Assembly (NCBI GenBank): GCA_035532415.1
Contig: DATKRB010000048.1
Location: forward strand, 51,259 to 115,258
Source: DATKRB01 sp035532415
GTDB lineage: Bacteria; Actinomycetota; Acidimicrobiia; Acidimicrobiales; RAAP-2
DNA: 64,000 nucleotides
Direction: 5' to 3'
Positions 26,674-34,480 of this stretch are shown here, one piece after another. How positions within the stretch are numbered: the stretch's first letter is position 1; each line of letters starts with the position of its first letter. Under the pieces are notes generated by a model. That model made no database searches and was not told the origin of the DNA. It was given only the letters and a program-made list of their open reading frames with translations. Position numbers and translations under genes: made by a program.

Positions 26674-26719
26674 CGCTCAGCCCCCGGCCGTCCTCACCGC
26701 CGGCGGGGGCGGTGAGCCG

Positions 26720-27985
26720 TCAGCACTGCACGAGCCTCCCGGCGATGAGCTCGTCGTGAATGACCCGGAGGCGCGACGCCGCCCCGCGCCAGGTGTAACC
26801 CCGGGCCCGGATCACCGACGCCGTCGACAGACGCTCCCCGAGCAGCGGCTCCTCCACGATCCTGCGCACGCGGTGGGCGAACGCCTCCGGCGCCGGGTCC
26901 TCCACCAGAAATCCCGTCCGAGCCTCGTCGACCAGGGTGGTGAGCCCGCCCACGGCCGACGCCACCACCGGGGTGCCGCACGCCGAGGACTCCAGGGCCA
27001 CCAGGCCGAACGACTCCGAGCGGCTCGGGACCAAGCAGACGTCCGCAGCCCGGTAGAAGGTGGAGAGGAGCTCGTGGGGCTGGGGAGGGACCATCGAGAC
27101 CCGGTCGTGGACGCCGAGATCCTCGGCCAGGGCGAGCAGGCCGTCATAGGCCTCGTCGCCCCGTGGGCCGCTCGGCCCTCCGACCACCGCCAACCGGTAG
27201 CACGGCCCGGCGGTGGACAGCTCGGCGAGGGTCCGCACGGCGACGTCGGCCCCCTTCAGCGGCTGGATGCGCCCGACGAAGAGGAGGAGGGGCCCGTCGA
27301 CCGGCAGGCCGAGTGCCAGCCGAGCCTGCGGGCGGTGCCCGGGGCCGAAGAAGGCATGGTCGACGCCGGGCGGGACCACCTCGATCCGGCCCGGGTCGGC
27401 GCCGTAGAGCTCGGTGATCTGCTCCGCCTCGACGGTGCAGGACGCGAGGACCGCGTCGGAACAGCCGATGATCGTCGCCTCGGCCTCCGACCGCCGATGG
27501 GGGACGTCGGCCTGGATCTCCTCGGGACCGGCTTCGGCCTTCACCCGGTCGAGCGTGTGGAAGGTGCAGACCAAGGGAAGGTCGAGCTCGTGCTTTATCA
27601 CGTGTCCCGCCAGCCCCGAGAGCCAGTAATTGGCGTGCACCGCCTCGTACCGCCCGTCACCGTCGTCAGGGTCTGACAAACCGGTCGACGACGTCATCGC
27701 CTTCAGCACCCCGTCGGTGAACTGATCGACGACCTGGGGCAGCGACTCCTTGGGCACGTGGGCGAGCGGTCCCGCCTCGACGTGGTGGACCCGAAGACCA
27801 GGCTCCACGTCGACCACCGGGGCCAGGTCCGGTGACCACGCCCTGGTGAACACGTCGCACTGCACACCGGTCCGGGCGAGGGCGGAGGACAGCTCGCGCA
27901 CGTACACGTTCATGCCCCCGCCGTCCCCCGTTCCGGGCTGGGCGAGGGGCGACGTGTGAAGGGACAGGATGGCCAGGCGTCGCAT
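26720..27985 (-). CDS. mshA: D-inositol-3-phosphate glycosyltransferase (mycothiol synthesis)
   Basis: GT4-type transferase that starts mycothiol synthesis by joining GlcNAc to inositol phosphate, 421 aa. Markers are LSLHTSPLAQPGTGDGGGMNVYVREL (N-terminal donor/acceptor loop), VHANYWLSG, TFHTLDRVKA, FVGRIQPLKG and the EX7E-type SRSESFGLVALESSACGTPVVAS. ATG 27985 is preferred; the frame is open 20 codons further but would overlap the regulator upstream. Its presence indicates that mycothiol is the main thiol of the cell. Confidence 0.94.
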   Translation of the reverse strand: MRRLAILSLHTSPLAQPGTGDGGGMNVYVRELSSALARTGVQCDVFTRAWSPDLAPVVDVEPGLRVHHVEAGPLAHVPKESLPQVVDQFTDGVLKAMTSSTGLSDPDDGDGRYEAVHANYWLSGLAGHVIKHELDLPLVCTFHTLDRVKAEAGPEEIQADVPHRRSEAEATIIGCSDAVLASCTVEAEQITELYGADPGRIEVVPPGVDHAFFGPGHRPQARLALGLPVDGPLLLFVGRIQPLKGADVAVRTLAELSTAGPCYRLAVVGGPSGPRGDEAYDGLLALAEDLGVHDRVSMVPPQPHELLSTFYRAADVCLVPSRSESFGLVALESSACGTPVVASAVGGLTTLVDEARTGFLVEDPAPEAFAHRVRRIVEEPLLGERLSTASVIRARGYTWRGAASRLRVIHDELIAGRLVQC

Positions 27986-27998
27986 TTCGAGGGCGAGC

Positions 27999-28457
27999 CT
28001 ACCGGGGGGCCTCGCCGGTGCCGCCGGCGCCGGCGGCCCTGCCATCCGGGACGCCCTGCGGGTCCGCCGGCGCGACGCCGCCCCCGGGGCCGCCCGAACC
28101 GGGCGGCCCGTCGTGCTCGTGGCGGAACGCGAGGTAGATCCTCACGAGCGCCTGCTTCTGGTCCTCGTTGAGGTGGGCGTCGGCCAGGATCTGCCGGGCC
28201 AGGTCCGGCGAGCCGCTCGGGGGATCGAGGATCCCCGCCTGCACGTACAGGGTCTCCGCGGAGATCCGCAGTGCCTTGGCGATCTGCTGCAGGATCTCCG
28301 CGGAGGGGCGGCGCAGACCCCGCTCGATCTGGCTCAGGTAGGGGTTGGAGATCCCGGCCAGCTCGGAGAGCCGGCGAAGCGACAGCCGCGCCGAGCTCCT
28401 CTGCTCGCGGATGAAGGCGCCCAGCTCGCTCCAGCGGTCGGCGGTGTCGCTCCCCAT
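27999..28457 (-). CDS. XRE-family HTH transcriptional regulator
   Basis: Regulator of 152 aa resembling mycobacterial Rv0474. The helix-turn-helix lies at about residues 10-65, with RLSELAGISNPYLSQIERGL then RRPSAEILQQIAKALRIS, followed by the conserved extension ETLYVQAGIL. The C-terminal 40 residues are Gly/Pro/Ala-rich. TACGCT 7 nt before the ATG suggests leaderless expression. It ends 13 nt before mshA, so the two may be cotranscribed. Confidence 0.9.
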   Translation of the reverse strand: MGSDTADRWSELGAFIREQRSSARLSLRRLSELAGISNPYLSQIERGLRRPSAEILQQIAKALRISAETLYVQAGILDPPSGSPDLARQILADAHLNEDQKQALVRIYLAFRHEHDGPPGSGGPGGGVAPADPQGVPDGRAAGAGGTGEAPR

Positions 28458-28470
28458 CGGCTGGAGCGTA
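28455..28470 (-). promoter_or_regulatory. Leaderless-type -10 box before the XRE regulator
   Basis: Minus-strand TACGCT (28470-28465), 7 nt, ATG at 28457. Confidence 0.5.
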
Positions 28471-28501
28471 ACCGCGGGCCGGGGAGCGGTACCCCGGAGG
28501 G

Positions 28502-28927
28502 TCAGCGGAGCCGGCCGGTGCGCCCCGGTGGCGCGTAGCGGTAGAGGACGGGGCCGAGCACCGACCTCCTCGGGACCGGGCCGAAGGTCCGGCTGTCCGT
28601 GCTCCGGTCCGGTTCGTCGCCGCGGACGTCCACCCATCCGGGCCCGGTGAGCACCGCCCGCTTCACCAGCAACCGCCGGGGGGATCGGGGATCGGGCACG
28701 GCCACCAGGCTCCCGATCCGGAGCGGCCACGCCGCGGGCACCCGGGCCACGAGGAGCCGGTCCCCGGGGCGAAGCGACGGCTGCATGCTCTCCCCCGTCA
28801 CCTCCACCCGCCGGAGCACCGCCGCCGCCAGCGCGACGCCGACGGCAGCGGCCGCACCCCCGACCCGTGCCCGGCGGCGGCCGGACCGGCGGATCGGGCG
28901 TCGGCCGTGAACTCGGCCCGTGCGCAA
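28502..28927 (-). CDS. sodX: Nickel-type superoxide dismutase maturation protease (SodX-like)
   Basis: S26 signal-peptidase-like protease of about 141 aa, divergent from sodN, the usual arrangement for the enzyme that removes the Ni-SOD leader. The Ser/Lys dyad is seen as GESMQPSLRPGDRLLV (Ser about residue 47) and RRLLVKRAV (Lys about 89), followed by GDEPDRSTDSRTFGPV. One transmembrane helix precedes the catalytic Ser. The start is uncertain: TTG at 28927 is the best codon; the frame stays open through the repeat array upstream. Confidence 0.82.
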   Translation of the reverse strand: MRTGRVHGRRPIRRSGRRRARVGGAAAAVGVALAAAVLRRVEVTGESMQPSLRPGDRLLVARVPAAWPLRIGSLVAVPDPRSPRRLLVKRAVLTGPGWVDVRGDEPDRSTDSRTFGPVPRRSVLGPVLYRYAPPGRTGRLR

Positions 28928-28978
28928 CCTGGGAGGACCCCGGTCTTGCGCAGATGGAGACGTGGGTAGTGTGGGGCC

Positions 28979-29037
28979 ACTGTGCACGACTCCACTGTGC
29001 ACGACTCCACCGTGCACGACTCCACCGTGCACGGTGG
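28979..29037. promoter_or_regulatory. Array of four GTGCAC palindromes between sodX and sodN
   Basis: Three 15-bp units ACTGTGCACGACTCC (the third with C for T) and a fourth diverged unit place GTGCAC cores at 28982, 28997, 29012 and 29027, exactly 15 bp apart. The array lies just upstream of sodN. TTGCGC (28946-28951) and TAGTGT (28967-28972) are a weak promoter pair whose start point would fall at the first unit. It is probably an operator for metal- or stress-responsive control; the Nur consensus is not evident. Confidence 0.65.
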
Positions 29038-29072
29038 TGCCCGACACGCGGGGACCGGAGAGGAAACTTCTG

Positions 29073-29492
29073 ATGCGAATCATCGACCGAGCAGCAGCCG
29101 CCCTCGACCGTCTCGCCCCACCGCGACCGGTCCACGCCCACTGTGACCTCCCCTGCGGTGTGTACGACCCCGCGCAGGCACGGATCGAGGCCGAGTCGGT
29201 GAAGGCCATTCAGGAGAAGCACAACGCCAGCGACGACGAGGCGTTCCGCACGCGCGCCGTGGCGATCAAGGAGGAGCGGGCCGATCTGGTCAAGCACCAC
29301 CTGTGGGTGCTGTGGACGGACTACTTCAAGCCCGAGCACCTGGCGAAGTTCCCCGAGCTGCACGAGGTCTTCTGGAAAGCTACGAAGAAGGCCGGCGAGG
29401 CGAAGAAGACCAACGACGTCGCGGTCGGCCAGGAGCTGCTCGACCAGATCGCAGAGATCGACCGGATCTTCTGGGAGACCAAGAAGGGCTGA
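29073..29492 (+). CDS. sodN: Nickel superoxide dismutase
   Basis: Ni-SOD, which dismutates superoxide using an N-terminal nickel hook, 139 aa. The precursor has a 22-residue leader ending PRPVHA, then the hook HCDLPCG that supplies His1, Cys2 and Cys6 of the mature enzyme. The mature part is 117 aa, the family's usual length, with the conserved VYDPAQARIEAESV and HHLWVLWTDYFKPEHL. ATG 29073 has GGAGAGG upstream. The 3' end is antisense-overlapped by the next gene for 113 bp. Confidence 0.97.
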   Translation: MRIIDRAAAALDRLAPPRPVHAHCDLPCGVYDPAQARIEAESVKAIQEKHNASDDEAFRTRAVAIKEERADLVKHHLWVLWTDYFKPEHLAKFPELHEVFWKATKKAGEAKKTNDVAVGQELLDQIAEIDRIFWETKKG

Positions 29493-30114
29493 GCGCCAGG
29501 GACTCCGCCCGACGCTTGATCCCGAGCAGCATCTTGCGCTCCATGACCAGGCTCCCCGGCTCCAGGACCAAGGTGCCGAGGGCCCGCCGGAGCGGAGAGG
29601 CACCCGGGGTTGCGATCCGGTTCCGGCTGACGAGCGTGGTCCCGCCCTCCGCTGTCGGGTAGAGGCAGAAAGCCCAGACCCAGTTGCCGTCCTCGGAGTG
29701 GAGCACCATGGCCTGCTCCGGATTGAGGATGTCAACCCGCAGGCGCGGGCCGTGCTCGCCCAGCTGCTCGACATCCCCGACCTTGCGGTTCTGGAACTGC
29801 GGCAGGATCTCGTCGACGCTGTGCATGTGCAGCCCGAAGAGGTTCTCGATCCAGTCGTACGTGTAGACCCCCCCCTTACCGCTCCCCATCTGCACCAGCC
29901 AGGGCCAGACCGACGACGCGGGTGCGTCGATCCCGACCGCCCGCGTCGAGAGGAGATCGGGGTCCGCCAGCAGGTCGTCGCCGGGCATCGTCCGGTCCAC
30001 CTCGTCGGCTGTGGCGCCCCAGGTCAGGCACGGCCTCCGGCCGACGGTCAGGTAGATGGTCGCCGCACCGCCCGCGGCGGCGCCGGCGACCAGGCACAGC
30101 GTACGGAGTCTCAT
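29380..30114 (-). CDS. SRPBCC-fold protein with N-terminal membrane anchor
   Basis: 244-aa product. A hydrophobic N-terminus (LCLVAGAAAGGAATIYLTVG) is followed by an SRPBCC/polyketide-cyclase-like domain with APASSVWPWLVQMGSGKGG, YDWIENLFGLHMHS and LVSRNRIATPG. ATG 30114 overlaps the upstream gene as ATGA. The C-terminal 40 residues are Arg/Ser-rich and encoded antisense to the end of sodN, so the stop lies inside another real gene; this tail may be non-functional. The ligand is unknown. Confidence 0.75.
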   Translation of the reverse strand: MRLRTLCLVAGAAAGGAATIYLTVGRRPCLTWGATADEVDRTMPGDDLLADPDLLSTRAVGIDAPASSVWPWLVQMGSGKGGVYTYDWIENLFGLHMHSVDEILPQFQNRKVGDVEQLGEHGPRLRVDILNPEQAMVLHSEDGNWVWAFCLYPTAEGGTTLVSRNRIATPGASPLRRALGTLVLEPGSLVMERKMLLGIKRRAESLALSPSWSPRRSGRSLRSGRAAPGRPRRRWSSSPRRPSS

Positions 30115-30920
30115 GGCAATCCTCCCGCTCCGGGTCGAGCCACCGGCGGGCCGTCGAGCCGCGGTGGGTAGGCATCGCCCTCCCCGGTGCCCGTCGGATG
30201 AACTGTCCGGTGGTCGGGTCCGGCCTCCGGCCCGTCGCCCTCCCGCCCGGGATGCCCGAGCCCGGCCACACCGAAGCCGACCATGACGCCGCCGCCCACG
30301 AGAAGGAGCAGTCCGGCGATCGTCAGGGCGACCCCCAGCGCCATCACCCATCCGGCGCTGGCTCCGACCGAGACCGTGGCCACGAAGCCGGGCCGGGTGT
30401 CAGCCCGCATGACCACCACCGTCCACTCGCCCGGCTCGGTCGTCCAGGTGACCGTCCGGGTGCCGGTCCCGGTTGCCGACACGGCCCAGAACCCCTGGCC
30501 GAGGGGCGACGTCGGTGCGTTCGTCCCCGAGAGATGTCGGTACTCGGGACGGAAGGGGAAGAACTGCACCTTCACGACCTGGTCGTGAGCGACGTTGGCG
30601 AGATAGCGGTCGATCCGGTTCGTCGCGGCGATGCCCACGAAGACGGCCGAGCCGCCGGGCAGGGAGGCGGTGATCCGGAGCGTGCCCAGATGACGGTAGG
30701 GGACCCAGCCGCTCGGCCCCGGCTCGGTCCCGAAGTCGAGCGACGAGGTGAGAGCGTGGCCGGTCGTGTGGAGGGTCTCGGCGGAGGTCGTGAAGTACCC
30801 CCCGGCGTCACGTTGGGTGGCGTTCGCCCACAGGAGCACCCCTCCGCCGGCCGTGAGGCCGAGGCCGATCAACAGGACCAGGGATCCGGCGACGACGAGG
30901 ACGATCTTGCCGGGACGCAC
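30111..30920 (-). CDS. Hypothetical two-helix membrane protein
   Basis: I do not recognise this 269-aa protein. It has transmembrane helices at about residues 5-30 and 195-222 enclosing an extracytoplasmic domain of some 160 residues that looks beta-rich (TWTTEPGEWTVVVMRAD), and a Pro/Gly-rich cytoplasmic tail. GTG 30920 is preceded by AAAGGAGGG, a strong ribosome-binding site. It overlaps the SRPBCC gene by 4 nt and is probably cotranscribed with it. Confidence 0.75.
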   Translation of the reverse strand: MRPGKIVLVVAGSLVLLIGLGLTAGGGVLLWANATQRDAGGYFTTSAETLHTTGHALTSSLDFGTEPGPSGWVPYRHLGTLRITASLPGGSAVFVGIAATNRIDRYLANVAHDQVVKVQFFPFRPEYRHLSGTNAPTSPLGQGFWAVSATGTGTRTVTWTTEPGEWTVVVMRADTRPGFVATVSVGASAGWVMALGVALTIAGLLLLVGGGVMVGFGVAGLGHPGREGDGPEAGPDHRTVHPTGTGEGDAYPPRLDGPPVARPGAGGLP

Positions 30921-31108
30921 CGAGCCCTCCTTTCATGCCGGCTCTCGTGGCCTCGTGCCACCGTCGCGCCCGGGGGAACGACCGACCAGGGGCGTTGGTC
31001 CCATCCCCCCGGATCCCGCCCCACAGCTCCCGCCGGTGACCTTTGGCCCTGGGAGCCGACCCGGCGGTCCGGGACAATTGGGGGTGATCGGACGGTGAGG
31101 TGGTCCCC

Positions 31109-31720
31109 ATGCGAGCGGTCGTCGTGTACGAGTCGATGTACGGAAACACCCACGCGGTGGCCCAGGCCATCGCCGACGGGCTGGGACCGCCCGACCAGGT
31201 TGCCGTCCTGCCGGTGGACCAGGCGAAGGGCGAGGTGCTCAGGGGCGCCGATCTCGTCGTCGTCGGGGGGCCGACCCACGCCCACGGCATGAGCCGAGCC
31301 GGCACGAGGAAGGCGGCCATCGACGCGGCCGAGCGGCCGGACAGCGGCCTCGCCCTCGATCCTGCCGCCGGGGGCTCGGGGTTGCGTGAGTGGCTGTCGT
31401 CGCTCCAACGGGTGGACAGCAAGGCGGCGGCGTTCGATACCCGTTTCAGGGCTCCCTCCATCTTCACGGGGAGAGCTTCCAAGGGCATCGGCAGGGCGCT
31501 GCGGCGCCACGGGTGCGAGCTGGTGGCCAGGCCCGAGAGCTTTTACGTCGACAAGGGGAACCGCCTCCGGGCGGGTGAGGCGCAACGGGCCCTGGCCTGG
31601 GGCAAGAGCCTCGCCGAGGGCCGACGCCGCTCGGCGGAGCACGTCCGGCCCGGCGGCCGTTCGGCGCAGACGGGTCCGAGCCCGCGGACCTCCGGACGGT
31701 CGGAGACCGAGACGGGCTGA
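31109..31720 (+). CDS. Flavodoxin-like protein
   Basis: FMN-binding electron-transfer fold, 203 aa. The phosphate loop is YESMYGNTHAVAQAIADGL and the FMN-side loop VVVGGPTHAHGMSRAGTR. The C-terminal 30 residues are Arg/Ser/Gly-rich. ATG 31109 is used; a GTG three codons upstream is also possible, with GGTGAGG before it. The partner enzymes are unknown. Confidence 0.85.
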   Translation: MRAVVVYESMYGNTHAVAQAIADGLGPPDQVAVLPVDQAKGEVLRGADLVVVGGPTHAHGMSRAGTRKAAIDAAERPDSGLALDPAAGGSGLREWLSSLQRVDSKAAAFDTRFRAPSIFTGRASKGIGRALRRHGCELVARPESFYVDKGNRLRAGEAQRALAWGKSLAEGRRRSAEHVRPGGRSAQTGPSPRTSGRSETETG

Positions 31721-31722
31721 AC

Positions 31723-32040
31723 CTAACGGGGATGCAGGGCGCAGGTCCGCGCCGTCGGATCCCCGGTCAGGCGGTCCTCGCCGATCGCTGCACCGCAGAC
31801 CTCGCACGAGTCGTAGGTTCCCTCGTCGAGCCGGCCCAGCGCACGGTCGACGTCGTCGAGCAGCGTGCCCGCCGCCGACAGCACCTCCTCGTAATCGGGC
31901 TCGTAATCGGGCTCGTCATCGGGATCGTCGGGCTGGGCCGGGCTCGCCGGTGGTGGCGTCAGGAGATCGCCCTGCGGCCGGGCCTGGCCCCATGCCCGGT
32001 CCGGCGAGGATCCCGGGATCGGTTCGATCCGCTCGTCCAT
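31723..32040 (-). CDS. DksA/TraR-type zinc-finger protein
   Basis: 105 aa. The N-terminal half is Pro/Asp/Glu-rich with a short DEPDYEPDYEE repeat; the C-terminal half has LLDDVDRALGRLDEGTYDSCEVCG and a second zinc half-site ending TCALHP, as in small DksA-like proteins that bind RNA polymerase. It starts from the ATG at 32040 with TAGCCT 7 nt upstream. It diverges from the aminotransferase gene, both with leaderless boxes in a 123-bp gap. Confidence 0.82.
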   Translation of the reverse strand: MDERIEPIPGSSPDRAWGQARPQGDLLTPPPASPAQPDDPDDEPDYEPDYEEVLSAAGTLLDDVDRALGRLDEGTYDSCEVCGAAIGEDRLTGDPTARTCALHPR

Positions 32041-32053
32041 CCCCGTGAGGCTA
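32038..32053 (-). promoter_or_regulatory. Leaderless-type -10 box before the DksA-like gene
   Basis: Minus-strand TAGCCT (32053-32048), 7 nt, ATG at 32040. Confidence 0.5.
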
Positions 32054-32150
32054 CCTCCGCCGGGCTTCCCGGAGGGATTTGACGTGAGGCAACAGGACAC
32101 CGGGGGCGAGCACGGCGCGGCCGTCGGCCGCGCCGCCGGGCGAGGCGCCC

Positions 32151-32166
32151 TAAATTGCTGCCAATG
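32151..32166 (+). promoter_or_regulatory. Leaderless-type -10 box before the class V aminotransferase
   Basis: TAAATT (32151-32156), 7 nt, ATG at 32164; the AT-rich hexamer stands out from its GC-rich surroundings. Confidence 0.5.
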
Positions 32167-33585
32167 GGAGCAACGGAGGCATCTGACGGAGCCGGGCCGG
32201 CGGATACGCCGCTGGCAGCGCTGACCGGTGCCGGGTGGCCGGTCCCCTGTTCCGACGGCGTGAAGCGGCCGTACCGCGACCTCGACTGCGCCGCGTCCAC
32301 CCCGGCGATGGAGGTGGTCGCCGGCGCGGTCGCCGACTTCCTCCCGACCTACTCGAGCGTGCACCGCGGGGCCGGGTTCAAGTCTCGGGTGTCGACCACC
32401 GCGTACGAGGAGGCCCGGCGGTCGGTGCTCGAGTTCTGCGGGCGGGACGGCGGGGGGCGCGACGACATCGCCATCATCTGCCGGAACACCACCGAGGCGA
32501 TCAACCACCTGGCTTTCCGCCTCGACCTCCCGCCCGACGCGGTCGTCGTGACCACGGTCGTGGAGCACCATGCCAACCTCCTCCCCTGGACCCGGGTGGC
32601 CCGGCCCCGCTGGGTCGAGTGCGGGCCGGACGGCACGTTCGGGGTCGACGACGTGGCGGCCGCTCTCGACGCGGGGACGAGGCCGGCGTTGCTGACGGTG
32701 ACCGGGGCCTCCAACGTGACCGGATGGCTGCCGCCGGTGGAACAGATCTGCGAGGTGGCCCACGAGCGGGGCGTGCCCGTCGTCCTCGACGCCGCCCAGC
32801 TGGCCCCGCACCGTCCCCTGCCGCAGGGCCCGGATTTCGTGGCGTTCAGCGGCCACAAGCTCTACGCCCCCTTTGGCGCGGGGACCCTGGTGGGCCCGAG
32901 GAGCACCTTCACCTCGGGCGACCCGTTCCTGGCAGGAGGCGGCGCCGTCGACCTCGTGGACCTCGACGAGGTGCTGTGGACCGACCCGCCCGAGCGCGAG
33001 GAGGCCGGGTCCCCCAACGTGATCGGGGCTGTCGCCATGGGCGCCGCCCTGCGCGAGATCGGACGGATCGGCTGGGACGCCGTCAGGGAGCACGAGTCGC
33101 TCCTGGCCCGGCGGCTTCGGGGCGGGCTGGCGGCGATCGACGGGGTGACGCTGCTCGGGCCCTCCCCCGACGTCGAAACGTTGGCGGTGGCCTCGTTCAC
33201 CGTGCAGGGTGTTCACCACGCCCTGGTTGCCGCCCGGCTGAGCGCCGAATGGGGGATCGGGATCCGGCACGGCTGCTTCTGCGCCCACCCCTACATCCTC
33301 CGGCTGCTGGGCGTGGGCCCGAGCGAGCAGGCCGCGGCCCGGGCCAAGGTGGTCGGGCACGACCGGCGGAACATCCCCGGTGCCGCCCGGGCCAGCTGCG
33401 GGCTCGGCACCACCCTGGCCGACGTTGAGGCCCTTCTCGAGGCGGTGGCGGCGATCGCCGGCGGTTCGCCCCCGCCGATCGCCTACGTCCAGGACGCCCG
33501 GACCGGCGACTTCAGGCCCGAGACGGACCTCCCGGGCTGGCCCTCGTCGGCGGACCCGGCCGGCTCCGGGTGCGCCCGCGGCTGA
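32164..33585 (+). CDS. Class V aminotransferase / cysteine desulfurase-like protein
   Basis: PLP enzyme of 473 aa. It shows RNTTEAINHLAFRL, TTVVEHHANLLPW (PLP-stacking His), VLDAAQLAPH and the PLP lysine in FSGHKLYAPFGAGTLVG. The C-terminal RHGCFCAHPYILRLLG supplies a Cys where SufS/CsdA enzymes have the persulfide Cys. No suf genes are nearby, so a dedicated Fe-S role is not supported; a selenocysteine lyase/desulfurase-like activity is the general prediction. Confidence 0.83.
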   Translation: MGATEASDGAGPADTPLAALTGAGWPVPCSDGVKRPYRDLDCAASTPAMEVVAGAVADFLPTYSSVHRGAGFKSRVSTTAYEEARRSVLEFCGRDGGGRDDIAIICRNTTEAINHLAFRLDLPPDAVVVTTVVEHHANLLPWTRVARPRWVECGPDGTFGVDDVAAALDAGTRPALLTVTGASNVTGWLPPVEQICEVAHERGVPVVLDAAQLAPHRPLPQGPDFVAFSGHKLYAPFGAGTLVGPRSTFTSGDPFLAGGGAVDLVDLDEVLWTDPPEREEAGSPNVIGAVAMGAALREIGRIGWDAVREHESLLARRLRGGLAAIDGVTLLGPSPDVETLAVASFTVQGVHHALVAARLSAEWGIGIRHGCFCAHPYILRLLGVGPSEQAAARAKVVGHDRRNIPGAARASCGLGTTLADVEALLEAVAAIAGGSPPPIAYVQDARTGDFRPETDLPGWPSSADPAGSGCARG

Positions 33586-33592
33586 ACCACGG

Positions 33593-34477
33593 TCAGCCGG
33601 CCGAGTAGACGGCGCGGGTGCGGAAACGCAAGGGCCGCTCGCCCATCTCCTCGAGGTAATGGGCCGTCCATCCGGCGACCCGGGCCACCGCGAAGACGGT
33701 CCGGCCGGCGTCGCGAGGCATCCCGGCTGCGTACAGCACCGCGGCGATCCCGAGATCGACGTTCGGCGGCGGGGCCCCGTGGGCGCTCGCCAGGTCGACG
33801 ACGGTCCGCAGGACCTCGCGCTGGGCGGGCGACGCGAGCCGGTCGAACGAGCGGTGCAGCACCTCGAACCTCGGGTCGACGGCCTCGTACACCGTCGGGT
33901 CGAAGCCGGGAAGGCGCCCCTGCCAGCGCAGCGGCTCGTCGAGGGCGCGGGCGCCGATGCGCTCGACCCCCGACAGCAGGTCGTAGGCCTGCTCGCTGGC
34001 GCCTCCGTGCAGGGGCCCGGCCAGCGTCGCCAGACCGGCCTGCATCGCGTCGTAAAGGTCCGCCCGGGTCGACGCGGCGACCCGGACCGCCACCGTCGAG
34101 GTGGCGAGCTCGTTGTCGGCCAGGAGGACCAGTGCGGCGTTCACCGCCGCGCCGACGCCGGGCGACGGATCGCGGCAGAGCGCCGCGGTCAACCTCGCGG
34201 CGACGGATCCCGGGCGCGGGTTCCCGCCGTCGAGCTGCAGCTCGCCGCCCGGGGCGGTACCGGGTCCGAGCGAGGACACCATGGTGGCCACCAACCGCCG
34301 GGCAGCCCGCAGAACGGCCGCAGGGGTGCGGTCCGATCGCAGCGGATCGGCGGCCCCGGACATGAGCACCGCCCACCGCAGCCGGTCCGAGGGCCCGAGC
34401 TCCGGCACGTCGGGGAGCGGTGCCGGCTCCCACGGCGTGGGGCCGGGCGGGCCGCTCCGCCAGAGGATCTCGGCCAC
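33593..34477 (-). CDS. Citrate synthase-like protein, C-terminal part (split gene)
   Basis: 294 aa with the citrate synthase fold: ADPLRSDRTPAAVLRAARRL, GPLHGGASEQAYDLL (first active-site His region), PNVDLGIAAVLYAAG (Asp region) and VARVAGWTAHYLEE. The loop that normally reads GFGHxxY is GFDPTVY, so the second catalytic His is missing. The frame is continuous with the upstream 96-aa HTH piece except for one TAA (34483-34481). GTG 34477 follows that stop by 3 nt. Either a decaying gene, a split pair or a readthrough product. Confidence 0.75.
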   Translation of the reverse strand: MAEILWRSGPPGPTPWEPAPLPDVPELGPSDRLRWAVLMSGAADPLRSDRTPAAVLRAARRLVATMVSSLGPGTAPGGELQLDGGNPRPGSVAARLTAALCRDPSPGVGAAVNAALVLLADNELATSTVAVRVAASTRADLYDAMQAGLATLAGPLHGGASEQAYDLLSGVERIGARALDEPLRWQGRLPGFDPTVYEAVDPRFEVLHRSFDRLASPAQREVLRTVVDLASAHGAPPPNVDLGIAAVLYAAGMPRDAGRTVFAVARVAGWTAHYLEEMGERPLRFRTRAVYSAG

Positions 34478-34480
34478 CTC

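Noticed and set aside
26720..28045. Longer mshA start at 28045
   Set aside because: It would overlap the upstream regulator by 47 nt and adds a Pro/Ala-rich stretch; the conserved protein starts at MRRLAILSLHTSP.
30921..31108. Gap between the two-helix membrane protein and the flavodoxin gene
   Set aside because: Examined for operators and small genes; apart from the ribosome-binding sites of both neighbours nothing convincing is seen.
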